Positions 8,462-17,283 of a DNA stretch of 64,000 bases are shown here, piece by piece. The DNA lies in the NCBI RefSeq assembly GCF_029893805.1, contig NZ_JARXYP010000001.1, positions 372,001 through 436,000 on the forward strand, given 5' to 3'. Source of the DNA: Streptomyces sp. SAI-135 (lineage in GTDB: Bacteria; Actinomycetota; Actinomycetes; Streptomycetales; Streptomycetaceae). The notes beneath the pieces were generated by a model. The model was not told the origin of the DNA. It saw nothing but the letters and a program-made list of their open reading frames with translations, and did not search any database. Every line of letters starts with the position of its first letter. Positions within the stretch are counted from its first letter, which is position 1. The position numbers and the translations under genes were made by a program.

Positions 8462-9277
8462 ATGGGGATAGTGGAACGACTCGTGCCTGATGAGTTGTGG
8501 GAGAACTTCCTGAACGTGGCGCCGCAGCCACCAGCTCGTGTGCAGGGTGGAGGCCGTCGTCGATGCGATGACCGCGCGGTGCCGGCCACGATCATCTTCG
8601 TAGCCACCTCGGGGTGCACCTGGCGTCAGTTACCTCCAGTCTTCGCCGCCTCCTGGCAGACGGTCCATCACCGCTTCACGTACTGGTCGATGGATCGAGT
8701 GTGGGCCAAACCGCATCGCGTCATCCTGGATCAGCTCGGCTCGAGCGGAGAGTTGGACTGGTCGCGGTGCGCGATCGACTCAGCGAGCGTGCGCGCGGTC
8801 AAAGGGGGCTTTTGACCGGACCGAATCCGATCGATCGCGGCAAGCTGGGATCGAAGATTCACGTCATCTGCGACCGCAACGGCTTGCCCCTGCCCGTGGG
8901 CATCCCGGGTGCCAATCTCCACGACAGCCAGGCTCTGATCCCGCTCATGCGCGGCATACCGCCGATTCGCTCCCGGTTCGGGCCGCGCCGCCGAAGGCCG
9001 GCCAAACTGCACGCAGACAAGGGCTACGACTTCGACCACTTGTGCAACTGGCTACGGCGACGACAGATAGTGCCTCGCATTGCTCGCCGCGGCGTCGAGT
9101 CGTCGGCTCATTTTGGGGCGGCATCGCTGGCTGGTTGAGCGCGCGATGTCGTGGCTGAACGGTTGCCGTCGACTGCATCGTCGCTACGAGCGGAAGGCTG
9201 AACACTTCCTCGCCTTCGTTGGATTGGCCAGTGCCCTCATCTGCTACCGCCGGTGTACACAAAGCGGGCATCCGTGA
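8462..9277 (+). pseudogene. IS5-family transposase with two frameshifts
   Basis: Starts MGIVERLVPDELWENF at ATG 8462 and follows the family closely through the DUF4096 block (FVATSGCTWRQLPPVF) to SVRAVKGG. A one-base loss near 8812 throws it into the frame carrying TGPNPIDRGKLGSKIHVICD and LHADKGYDFDHL. A second slip near 9112 moves to the frame with GRHRWLVERAMSWLNGC and the C-terminus ERKAEHFLAFVGLASALICY. Related copies are a single reading frame, so these are lesions rather than programmed frameshifts. The element is inactive. Confidence 0.85.
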
Positions 9278-9329
9278 AGACGGCCAGGGAGAACGGCGAG
9301 GTAGCGTGACGGGAACGGGAGGGGCAGGA

Positions 9330-9733
9330 ATGAGCGCGGTGTGGGCGGCGACGGCACTGGAGACCGGATGGTTCTCAGGACTCGAACGGCACTCGACCGT
9401 CCAGGAACTGATGGCCTACATCAAGGCCCTCAGTACTGGTCTCGGCCAGGGATACCTTGAGATCCGGCGGCCAGACGGTGATCTCCCCTACTTGGCTCTG
9501 GGCTTCAAAGCAGATCATGCTGTCCTCCACCTCTTCGACAACCATGGCGGGGTGTCCCTTCATGTCGGCGATGATTCCGCGGCCCCGGCGCCGAGGTCGA
9601 AGTGGTGATCATGGACGAACTGTACGCGTTCACCGCAGACGTCGCGCTGACTATCGATCATGCCGCGGACATCGTTCTCGACTTCATCCAGACAGGAGAA
9701 CCTGGCGTGCCGAGCAATTGGTACGAGTTGTAG
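9330..9733 (+). pseudogene. Imm1-type immunity protein, frameshifted
   Basis: Begins ATG 9330 after GGGGCAGGAA. It reads TALETGWFSGLERHSTVQEL, then GYLEIRRPDGDLPYLALGFK and the HLFDNHGGVSLHVGDD strand, then shifts near 9590 and stops at 9608. One base later the proper frame resumes (GAEVEVVIMDELYAFTADVA) and ends TGEPGVPSNWYEL with TAG at 9731-9733. Length, the aromatic-rich start and the conserved TG-x-x-P...W ending suit the Imm1 family, which protects against polymorphic toxins. The C-run at the break (GCGGCCCCGGC) suggests a one-base deletion. A short 92-aa product would still be made. Confidence 0.6.
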
Positions 9734-9791
9734 GAATGGATCGATCGCCAACTGAGACATCGTCTTAACCAGATTTTCTCCCTGGTGTCGG

Positions 9792-10685
9792 TCACTTTTG
9801 TGCTCGTAGGTGGTCTTGGGCCCGTTCTTCCAGGAGAGCCACGCCCAATAGCTCGCCTGCCACGGCTCCGTAGCGGTCGAGTGCCTCCCTGTGGAGACGC
9901 TCCACAGTCTGGGCAACCTCATGCGGCGTGCCGAGTTCTCGTGCGTAGGCGGTGATGGTGTCGAGCTGGGCATGGATGCGGTCGAGTTCATATGAGGCCA
10001 AGTAGTCCCCAGCGAATAGAGCTGGCAGGTCGTGGCGGATGAAACTAGTCGCAGCGGCGCTGCCTTGCAGGACTTCGCGCAGTACAACGAGATCGATACC
10101 TGCACGCTTGGCCAGGAGCAGCGCCTCCGCGGTGGCTATGGCCTGACCGAACCACAGCAGGTTCACAAGGAGTTTGGCTGTGTACCCAGCCCCAGGGCCG
10201 CCGAGGTAGTGCAACTTCTCCGGGTCCGCAATGGTTGTCAGCAGGGAGCGGCACCGTTCGGCCACGTCGGGGTCACCGGCCGTGAATACCGTCAGTTTTC
10301 CCTCTGCGGCGTCTTGCGGATTTCCGCCCAGCGGGGCCTCTAGGACGTCTACGGACCAGGCGCGCGCTCGTTCCTGCGCAAGGGCAGCCTCCTGAGGTGC
10401 GTTGCTCGTCATATCGATCCACACGGCATTTGCCGCAAGAACACTCAGCACCGACTGGTCCACGGACTTATTTACTGCGCCGGAATCGGGCAGGACTGTG
10501 ATGAGGACATCAGCGTCGAACGCAGCTCCCGCAGCAGTGTCGTTCCAGACTGCGCCGACCCGGTGTGCTGAGCTCTTCAGCTCTTCACGGCTGTCGTGAG
10601 CACGGACGGCGTAGCCGGCCTGTACAAGCTTGGCGCAGATCGGGGTCCCCATGCGCCCGAGGCCGATGAGTGCGACTACTTGCAT
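9792..10685 (-). CDS. NAD(P)-dependent beta-hydroxyacid dehydrogenase family
   Basis: A 297-aa enzyme of the 3-hydroxyisobutyrate / 6-phosphogluconate dehydrogenase superfamily. The Rossmann motif GLGRMG is at 8-13, followed by the NAD-binding domain to about 160 (VLITVLPDSGAV, IDMTSNAPQEA). The helical domain carries the conserved catalytic lysine, Lys171 in GAGYTAKLLVNLL. The signature EAPLGGNPQDAAEGKLTV corresponds to the family's substrate-binding loop, which is usually APVSGG. The start at ATG 10685 is preceded by AAAGGA. It should oxidise a short beta-hydroxyacid or reduce an imine; imine reductases share this architecture. It stands alone, next to a decayed exporter on the opposite strand. 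Confidence 0.85.
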   Translation of the reverse strand: MQVVALIGLGRMGTPICAKLVQAGYAVRAHDSREELKSSAHRVGAVWNDTAAGAAFDADVLITVLPDSGAVNKSVDQSVLSVLAANAVWIDMTSNAPQEAALAQERARAWSVDVLEAPLGGNPQDAAEGKLTVFTAGDPDVAERCRSLLTTIADPEKLHYLGGPGAGYTAKLLVNLLWFGQAIATAEALLLAKRAGIDLVVLREVLQGSAAATSFIRHDLPALFAGDYLASYELDRIHAQLDTITAYARELGTPHEVAQTVERLHREALDRYGAVAGELLGVALLEERAQDHLRAQK

Positions 10686-10839
10686 GGTCTGTTCCTTTGT
10701 CCGACTGGCACAAGCGACCGTCCAGGATAGGTGCGGGCCAGCGTCCGGCAGTGCCGTGGTAGGCGCCGCGCTGCTCTGCACGTTCCTGTTGGCGCCAACA
10801 ACTGAGAACAACAGGTCCATACCTGTGAGGCAAGACACA

Positions 10840-11470
10840 GTGCTTGGCGATGCAGTCGAGACGGGCGCACCCGCCTTACAAACACATCCCGCCCTGGGCG
10901 GCACCCTGGTGGCCGTCGCCAGTGTTTGCCTCGTCGTCAGCATCAACGCCGGCACCTTGGGCTTCAGCACCCTGATCCTGCTCCTGTGTGGGCCGTCATC
11001 GCCGCCTGGGCGGTGCAGGGCCTGCTGGTCTTCGGCGCCCAACTACCCCTGCCGACGAGCGTTGTCGTCAAGGCCCACGACAGCACGGGCTACGGCACCG
11101 TCGAGTCCGCACTCGGCGCGGGCGCGATCGTCGGCGGCCTCCTCGACCTTCGCATACGGCCGTCACAGCCGCTGACCGCCGGCCTACTGGCCATGATGCT
11201 CTACGGTCTGCCTCCCCCCGGCGGCGGCTGCGGGGTATTCCGTGCCGGTGCTCGCGGCGAGCTCGGCCGCCGCCGGCCTGGGCTGGTCCTTCTTACCCCT
11301 CATGTAGGCCACGCCACTGCAGACCTATGTGCCCCGAACAGGCACCAAACCGGGTGTACGCGTACGACATCGCTGGCTAGGTGCTGCACAGGATGCGGCT
11401 GCGGTAGACATGACCCTGCCGAGTGGAGCTGGGGGCGCGCAGTTGCAGCCGCAGGTGGTCCATATGACAC
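10840..11470 (+). pseudogene. MFS exporter remnant
   Basis: Pieces of a major-facilitator protein in several frames: HPALGGTLVAVASVCLVVSI, AVQGLLVFGAQLPLPTSVVV, GYGTVESALGAGAIVGGLL and finally LQTYVP and RVYAYDIAG. The GTVxSALGAGAIVGG and QTYVPxxxxxRVYAYD segments are characteristic of MFS_3/enterobactin-exporter-like proteins. Several frameshifts, in-frame stops and a missing N-terminal half show it is dead. Confidence 0.6.
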
Positions 11471-11827
11471 GCGACCCTCAATGCTGACCGGCCGGCAACT
11501 CCCGGCACGCGCCCACACCGCGTCGAAGTCGCAGACCAGCCGCGCGACCTCCCACGGGTGCGGCACCACGCTGCGGTCGAGGACGAGCACCAAGTCGCCA
11601 GGGACGTCGTCGGTCATCCGAACATGGGCCCACTGCCGCGATCAGCGTGCCGAGGGTCGATCGCCTCGTCCTCAGCGGCGGCTGCATCCCACGCCATAGA
11701 GGGCGGGGCGAGGTGGAAACACACCCTCCGCGGAAACCGCCGGTTCTTGGCAAAAGACGCCGGTCCGCCCTGGCGGCGAACCGACTTCTCTTGCCCTGCT
11801 GCGCAGGAACTTCGTTTCCTCCTCGGA
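11471..11827. other. Unassigned stretch
   Basis: No convincing gene. On the minus strand near 11490-11617 one frame reads DVPGDLVLVLDRSVVPHPWE, which looks protein-like but which I cannot place. The right part leads into the hairpin repeat at 11828. Confidence 0.3.
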
Positions 11828-11858
11828 CTGAAGGCCGGGGTATCCACGGAGGAAGGCC
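11828..11858 (+). repeat. Dispersed hairpin repeat, copy 1
   Basis: CTGAAGGCCGGGGTATCC followed by a few variable bases and GGAAGGCC. The same arrangement recurs at 20172-20202, also beside transposase debris, with looser similarity upstream (GTTTCC-x-CC-x-CGG). Flanking TTCCTCC and GGAGGAA can pair around it. It abuts the broken end of a phosphotransferase gene, as a mobile-element end would. It resembles right-end hairpins of IS200/IS605-type elements, but no tnpB coding sequence is visible. Confidence 0.4.
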
Positions 11859-11859
11859 G

Positions 11860-12216
11860 CGATGAAGGTGACCGCGCACCCGACCCGGCGGGCCCTCCCA
11901 CTCGGGCGCCGCGACGGCATCATCCTGGACGGCCCGGACATGGTCGTCGAGGTCGTCGGGGACGGCAGCTTCAAAGAAGTGGTCGAATTGGTTCGTGCAC
12001 TTCCTGAGGTGAGCGCCGAAGTCCGAACTGATTGGCGTCTCCGGGCGCCTCCACATGCAGCGCCCGGAGAAATCCCGCCGGTGTGTCAGCGGCATGAGCA
12101 CCTCGGCTCATCGAGTCGCGGTCCAGCGGCTCGCCGGGAACCCACGCCGTCACGGTCCAGTGCTTGGAAAAGCGCGCGTAGCTTGGCCAGTCCCCGGATC
12201 CGCATGCCAGTCGCAC
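11860..12216 (-). pseudogene. Aminoglycoside-phosphotransferase-family remnant
   Basis: Read leftward, one frame gives TVTAWVPGEPLDRDSM and AGFLRALHVEAPGDANQFG. The next frame gives AVPDDLDDHVRAVQDDAVAA, PEWEGPP and a degenerate GHLHRG in the place of the catalytic HGDLH loop. This order is typical of the APH (choline/aminoglycoside kinase) fold. The N-terminal lobe is degraded, and everything after the catalytic loop is replaced by the hairpin repeat at 11828-11858. The gene is inactive. Confidence 0.5.
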
Positions 12217-12313
12217 CGACCAAGACGAGCGCGGGCTGCAGCTCGTGGCCGCCCTGCTCCGCGGTCGATACGGGCGGCTGGTAGGTCACGAGTACCTGAC
12301 GTCGAGAACCCAT

Positions 12314-13319
12314 TTTCTAAGCCTCCGGGAGCAGGTATCGCGGGTTGCGGCAGCTCTCTCGTGGATGCGCCCCGCGTTTCTCCATGCCGGGCCAATCGTT
12401 AACGGGGACATGGCGAAGGACGGGCCCGGGGCGGGCGTTGCTCGATTGGCGGGCGCGTACTGGCTTCAGGGCGAGGATGGCGACTGTGCCCAGTGTGGCG
12501 AGTTGTTCGGCTTCTGCGGTCTGGCTGGGGCCGCGGAGGTCGCGGTGCAGAAAGAGCGTGCTGGGCGACGTGCGGGTGTCCTGGCGGAGTGGATGGCACG
12601 GGTGCGGGTGGTCATAGTGCCGGTGGCGGCAGTCGTGGTGGCCTGCGCCATGGTGGCGGTCGTGCTGTGACTGGGCGTCTGGCGTAATCGGCGGTGAAGA
12701 TATCTCAAGCGGGCGCCGACATGCGGGGGGCCGAACCCGTAGACGGCCAGGAGAGTGACGCCGGCGGCCGCCGCCCCTGTGGTCGGCGTGGGACGACGGC
12801 CGCCGGCGCGACGACCTGTTCGGCTCCCCTTCCATGGAGCCCTCGCGCGGGGACGTCCTCGCGGCCTTTAGGCGTGCGGGAGTTCGTCCCACCTCGAAAA
12901 TGGCTGCGGGAATGAGGGCGGGGGCTTGCGGGCAACCCCCCAGCGACGTCCTTACGGGAGTGCGGGCCCGGCCGACGGAGAGTGGGTTGTCGTGCAGGCG
13001 CGGGGGCCGGGCGCGGGCTCGGAACACGCCTCCCACCTGCGCTGTCACCGGGCGGGTAACCGGGTTTCCGGAGCGGAATCCTAAGCCGTTTCCCGGCGAT
13101 GCGAGAGGGTCGAATTCGGTCGGCTTAGATTGGGCTTGGCTTTGTCACCTTCCGTGGACGTCATTGTCAGCGCGTCAGGGATTACACAGCGGACTGATCG
13201 CTGGCGCGAGTGTATTCCCAGGGGTGAAGGGCTGAGTAGAACGGCCGGGGTGGGGCAGGGAACCGCCAGGCTCTCGTCGAGATCCCGCGCCGGGCTCCAA
13301 GTGAGCCAGTTGGGAGAAC
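12314..13319. other. Unassigned kilobase
   Basis: No gene I can support. A minus-strand frame around 12450-12700 is rich in His (HDRHHGAGHHDCRHRHYDHP) but has no fold-level motif. The opposite frame ends in a hydrophobic run, VVVACAMVAVVL. Neither has a credible start and ribosome binding site. The region just before 13320 must contain the STAS gene promoter. Confidence 0.3.
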
Positions 13320-13670
13320 GTGGTGGCTGATCCCTCCGTCGAGACGATTACCTCCGGGCGTTGCCTGGTCGCGAGGGTCAGCGGCGAGATGGACTACGTG
13401 TCCGCCCCGGTCTTCCGTCCAAAATTCGAGGAACTGATCGCGTGGGATGACCGCTTCATCGTGCTGGACCTGTCCGGGGTCTCGTTCTGCGACTCCGCCG
13501 GGCTGAACGTGCTGATCGGAGCGTGGCGACAGGCGGATGCGGGCGGGGCCTTGCTCGTACTGGCGTGTGTGCCCGCGTCGTTGCGGCGGGTCCTTCAGAT
13601 GACCGGGGCGGATCAGCTTCTGCGGGTCTATGACGCGGTCATCGATGCAGAAGCCGTCTTCGGCGGCTGA
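13320..13670 (+). CDS. STAS-domain anti-sigma factor antagonist
   Basis: A 116-aa single STAS domain of the SpoIIAA/RsbV/BldG type. The conserved strand-loop VLDLSGVSFCDSAGLNVLIG places the phosphorylatable serine at Ser59. Such proteins bind an anti-sigma factor kinase when unphosphorylated and so release a sigma factor; Streptomyces has many. GTG 13320 and GTG 13323 are alternative starts, with a GGGAGA ribosome binding site just upstream. No anti-sigma factor or sigma gene is adjacent, so its partner lies elsewhere. Confidence 0.85.
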   Translation: MVADPSVETITSGRCLVARVSGEMDYVSAPVFRPKFEELIAWDDRFIVLDLSGVSFCDSAGLNVLIGAWRQADAGGALLVLACVPASLRRVLQMTGADQLLRVYDAVIDAEAVFGG

Positions 13671-13965
13671 CACCCGCCACCGGCAGCAAGTTCCACGAGC
13701 GCGCGAACGCGGAAGCCGACTTCCGCGGTGTGTCTAAGAGCACAAGCCGCCGCCAACCAACCCCGGCAGGCACCCACATGACGGCATCAACACCCTGCGC
13801 CGATGGAAGGCCAGGCAACCGGACCTGCTGCCACCATCCCCGAGCGACACCGCACCGCCACCCCGCGCGAAGGCCCGCGTCACCGTGACTGCCCTCCTAC
13901 TCGCCGCCCCCCGGTCATGACCTGCGGCCAGCTGGACGGACCGATGTACCGGCGGCGGCCATCCG

Positions 13966-14349
13966 TCATCCGGTGGCGGGCCACTCTTCGTCCTTGGCAC
14001 CGGCGGTCTGTTCATGTTCCGATCGAGCGGCCTCGAACACGCGGCGCCAGGACGTGACCAGAGGGCGCCGCCGTAGAAGAGCCCTCCGTTCGCGCTCGGT
14101 CATCCCACCCCAGATGCCGTGCTCAATGCGCAGGTCGAGGGCGTAGGCAAGGCACTCGGTGCGCACCGGGCAGCCGGTGCAGATGGCCTTGGCCTTGTTC
14201 TGCGCCGCGCCTTCGACGAACAGCTCGTCGGGATCGGCGGTTCGGCAGGCCGCGTACTCACTCCAGTCCTGATCATCCCCGGCCACCCCGATGCCGTCCT
14301 CTCCCTGGTTCGGCCCCCTGCCCTCCCCCGGCAGGCTCAGTCCAACCAC
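13966..14349 (-). CDS. WhiB-like Fe-S transcription factor
   Basis: A Wbl protein of about 127 aa from GTG 14349. Four cysteines in the Wbl pattern (AACRTADPDELF, then ICTGCPVRTEC) would hold a [4Fe-4S] cluster. The G-I-W-G-G turn follows (EHGIWGGMTERERRALLRRR), together with the basic segment that contacts DNA or sigma factor. Wbl proteins act with the principal sigma factor in development, redox response and antibiotic resistance. A nearer GTG inside GIGVAGDDQ is an alternative start. Accessory Wbl genes are frequent on Streptomyces arms and plasmids. Confidence 0.85.
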   Translation of the reverse strand: MVGLSLPGEGRGPNQGEDGIGVAGDDQDWSEYAACRTADPDELFVEGAAQNKAKAICTGCPVRTECLAYALDLRIEHGIWGGMTERERRALLRRRPLVTSWRRVFEAARSEHEQTAGAKDEEWPATG

Positions 14350-14721
14350 GGTACGGCACGAACACGGGGCGCAGGAGATCACGGAGTGACGGCAAAACAC
14401 TCGGGTGACAGGGGCACGGCTGGGGTCGGTGGTGCTTGGCGTCTCAACAGGTGGCGGAGCAGCCGGGCAACGCCGGAGCGGTGCCTCGCCCGCACGGTGC
14501 TGATCCGTCGCTGGATCGCGGCGCACATCTCGGCCCGCTCCGGCTTTACCGGGTAGTCGAAGCGGTCATGGCACGGTCGGAAGGTGGCGGTGTTGTCCGG
14601 GGCTTCACCGGGATCAGGCCGAGACTTTTGCCGCTGGGCAAGGTCACAAGGTCGGACTCCGCTTCGTGCGGGACACCGCTTTCCCCGGGAGCGCCTCAAC
14701 GATCGGGGTTTCGGGACGGTC

Positions 14722-15241
14722 TCAGCGGTAGCGCTCGACGAGCGTGTCGCCGATCGAGGCCAGGTGGTGTCGCACACCCGGAGGGCCGGTCACCTCGAGC
14801 CATTCGACCAGTCCGGCGAGCTCGCCTGCGAGCGTGTACGCGTCGCGTCCGCGGATGGCGACCTCGACGCGGCCGTCGGTCGTGGTGCCTCCCACTTCGA
14901 GTCGATCGCCGAGTCCGATCCGGAGTATGCCGATGCCGTCGGGTGTGCAGAGGGCCTGGATCTCCAGAGGCGTTCGTCTGCGGTCGACCTCGTCCGCGAT
15001 CTCGCGCCAGCTCCTGGCGAGGTCGAAGTCCTCGGGCCGGTTCACCGGATCGTCCGTCGCATCGGCGGACGACACGCGGTCGATCCCGGAAGGTCCGCCG
15101 GCCGGCCTCGGTATGGGTGACGAGGTACCAGGCCGGACCCTTTGCGACGATGCCCAGCGGATGGACGGTTCTGCGCGTCTCGGCGCCTTGGCCGTCAACG
15201 TAGCCGAGCCGCACCTGGACGCCGCGGACCACCGCGTTCTG
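14722..15241 (-). pseudogene. WYL-domain regulator, 5' half missing, frameshifted
   Basis: The readable part starts about VQVRLGYVDGQGAETRRTVH and includes the WYL core PLGIVAKGPAWYLVTHTEAG. A shift near 15087 then moves to the frame reading RPEDFDLARSWREIADEV and the C-terminal WCX domain, ending LASIGDTLVERYR with the stop at 14722. Complete proteins of this type have about 140 further residues with a DeoR-like HTH upstream. Here homology stops at about 15241, where a different gene begins on the other strand. Confidence 0.7.
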
Positions 15242-15244
15242 GAC

Positions 15245-15406
15245 TTCGTCCCCACCCTCATGATCTACGGCGACTACCGGGACCTGGTCGCGAGGTCCGA
15301 GAATCTGACCGAGTTCGTCCCCAACGGGGAAGTGGTCAGCATGGACTGCGGCCACCGGATCCAGCAGGCAAAGCCCGAAGAAACGAACCGAGCGATCACG
15401 AAATGA
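15245..15406 (+). pseudogene. Alpha/beta hydrolase C-terminal fragment
   Basis: Reads FVPTLMIYGDYRDLVARSEN, then a segment with VPNGEVVSMDCGHRIQQAKP and the end ETNRAITK with a stop at 15406. This matches the last 50 residues of epoxide-hydrolase-like proteins: the strand with the acid (GD), then the catalytic His in CGH followed by a helix. The nucleophile half is absent because the preceding DNA belongs to the oppositely oriented WYL gene. Confidence 0.6.
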
Positions 15407-15670
15407 CGGCACAGCAAGACCGGCCGTACAGGCGGGCTGTCTCGCGCGTAATCGCTGGTGAGCTGCGCACGGCATGTTCGGACGCTCAGCCTGGGCGCCT
15501 TGGGTTTGGGCTGGGCCGGGCTAGGAGTCAGGGGCTGCGCCCGCCTCTGGTCGAGTGATGCCCCGCCCCGGAGGACGCAGCGGTTTTCGGCTGGTGACAG
15601 AGCGGATGCGGTTCCTCCGCTGGCGATCGGGTAGCACGAACTGGATTGGTGTCAAAGGCTGGGAGGCCTT

Positions 15671-16108
15671 ATGGACCCCGCGCTCTTAGCTCTGGCTTCC
15701 GCAGGTGGTGCCGCTCTGGTGCAGGCCATGGCCACGGATGCCTGGACAGCTGTACGGGACGGCGCTGCCCGGGTGTTGGGACGCGGTGACGCCGACCGGG
15801 AGTCGCGTGCTCTGGAACGCCTGGACCTTTCGCACAACCTGGTGAGCCAATCGGATCTTGAGGGCGAGGCACCAGTACGTGCAGCGGAGAGCGCCAGGTG
15901 GTCTGAGCGACTTGAGGTGTTGCTGGACGAGCACCCGGACCAAGTCGAGGAGGTCAGGTCCCTGGTCGTTCTGATGCGCGACGCGCTCGGCGAGCCCCTG
16001 CCGGGCAGTGGACTCACGCAGCACATCTCCGCCGGACGAGACGCGTACGTAGCGGGCCGTGATCAATCGCTGGATATGCGTCGTCCTGCCGGGGACAGCC
16101 ACGACTGA
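15671..16108 (+). CDS. Small GRD-motif protein, adaptor-like
   Basis: A 145-aa protein of unknown function. Its start, MDPALLALASAGGAALVQAM, then ATDAWTAVRDGAARVLGRGD, is a recurrent N-terminus of small Streptomyces proteins that precede effector or conflict-type genes. Its C-terminus carries ISAGRDAYVAGRDQ, a G-R-D-x-Y/AGRD motif that reappears at the start of the next protein (SRRDVYGAGRDLY). The middle is an acidic helix (LEVLLDEHPDQVEEVRSLVV). No enzyme motif is present. Start ATG 15671. It ends seven bases before the next start, so the genes are probably one operon. I infer a partner or adaptor role. Confidence 0.6.
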   Translation: MDPALLALASAGGAALVQAMATDAWTAVRDGAARVLGRGDADRESRALERLDLSHNLVSQSDLEGEAPVRAAESARWSERLEVLLDEHPDQVEEVRSLVVLMRDALGEPLPGSGLTQHISAGRDAYVAGRDQSLDMRRPAGDSHD

Positions 16109-16115
16109 CGTGATC

Positions 16116-17249
16116 ATGGAGCAGAGACTTGATCAACACATGGAGTCGCGCCGTGACGTCTACGGAGCCGGCCGAGACCTCTACCTGACCCTCGGCCAGC
16201 CGGACGGAGGAGTTACCGCACGGCACTCACGATCGTCAGCCGCTTACGACCGCAGTCGTCCCTTGTTCATCCAGTACCTCAATCCTGAAGTCCTGTCCTG
16301 CTACGGATTCTCCTTCAGTAACGAGAATGCAACCCGCATTCTCGAAGACTCCTTACGGGCGACAAGACTGGCGGCACTGCTCACAGATGCACAGCTGGTT
16401 TTCCCGGCATCGTACATCTTCGAGGTTCCTCGCTTCCATGTTTTTCTTCAGGACATATCGACACTCATCACGTCGGGGAATGTGTCCTATGTAGCTCCGG
16501 TTGCAGATCTCAATGAGTATCGGGAAACCAAGGCCAAGGAATATCGGAACGATTCAACCCATCGCTATGACGGGAAGATGGGGGCGACTGTACAAAAGAA
16601 CCTCGTCTGGCAGCCGCGAATCGGGACTGCTACTGCATCAGACATAGCCACCCATTGGCGCACCTCCCTGGATGAGAACGGCCTTCTCTGGCGGATGATC
16701 CCGACCGTATCCTCGAGGTGGACCGGTAGCAAGGAGAATCCGGAGGAGGTTCTTCGTGCGATCCCCGAGCGCCTCGATGGCCAGGCTTTCATAGGCAGGT
16801 TTGTACAGAAGGTCCTGCCAGTTGGTTTAACGCCGGGTGAGTCGACACGCATCAACATGGTGATCTCGCGGTCCTACCTGCTGAGCTACCTCACCGACCT
16901 GCGCGCGAACATGCTGGTGGACTTCTCGCATGCAGACCTGTCGTGCGGCTTACTGGAGGATCCTGATCACCCGAACTTCTTCCTGCTCTCCGCAAGGAGA
17001 TTCGATCTTGCGCTGCGATGGATCGGGCTGCACTCCTACGTGCACCGTGTCGCCACCTGGAACGCCCTCCTTTCGCTGCGATCAATGCCCGAGTTCGGCG
17101 AGCTGACAAGCGTTCTTTATGCCCGACGAGAGGAAAATTCGTTCAGAACCGCTGTCATACGGACAAGAAGGGGTGCGCAACTTGACAATGCTGCCACCTT
17201 AACTCAGGCGAAACGGAATGTCGCCGCCGTGGCCTCGCAGTTGTGCTAG
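16116..17249 (+). CDS. Unknown 377-aa protein of the nucleotide-enzyme cassette
   Basis: The family is not recognised. From ATG 16116 the protein starts with the GRD-type motif (RRDVYGAGRDLYLTL) and a short disordered link, then a folded region with NPEVLSCYGFSFSNENATRI and LFPASYIFEVPRFHVFL-like aromatic segments. It has a charged stretch around residues 150-180 and a long mixed C-terminal half. It has no signal peptide or transmembrane segment. The base composition is visibly poorer in GC than its neighbours. A frame upstream to 16059 overlaps the previous gene and is less likely. The deoxyribosyltransferase-like gene follows after 34 bases. It could be the effector or sensor of the cassette; I would not guess chemistry. 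Confidence 0.6.
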   Translation: MEQRLDQHMESRRDVYGAGRDLYLTLGQPDGGVTARHSRSSAAYDRSRPLFIQYLNPEVLSCYGFSFSNENATRILEDSLRATRLAALLTDAQLVFPASYIFEVPRFHVFLQDISTLITSGNVSYVAPVADLNEYRETKAKEYRNDSTHRYDGKMGATVQKNLVWQPRIGTATASDIATHWRTSLDENGLLWRMIPTVSSRWTGSKENPEEVLRAIPERLDGQAFIGRFVQKVLPVGLTPGESTRINMVISRSYLLSYLTDLRANMLVDFSHADLSCGLLEDPDHPNFFLLSARRFDLALRWIGLHSYVHRVATWNALLSLRSMPEFGELTSVLYARREENSFRTAVIRTRRGAQLDNAATLTQAKRNVAAVASQLC

Positions 17250-17283
17250 CGTAGCGGCGAACTCGACTGAAAGGCTCTTGCAT

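Noticed and set aside
8790..8830. Programmed frameshift in the IS5 transposase at AAAGGGGGCTTTT
   Set aside because: Related copies encode the protein in one frame, the heptamer is not a good slippery site, and a second lesion follows near 9112.
12466..12708. His-rich minus-strand frame as a metal-binding protein
   Set aside because: No start, no ribosome binding site and no fold-level motif. CAC/CAT runs arise easily in this composition.
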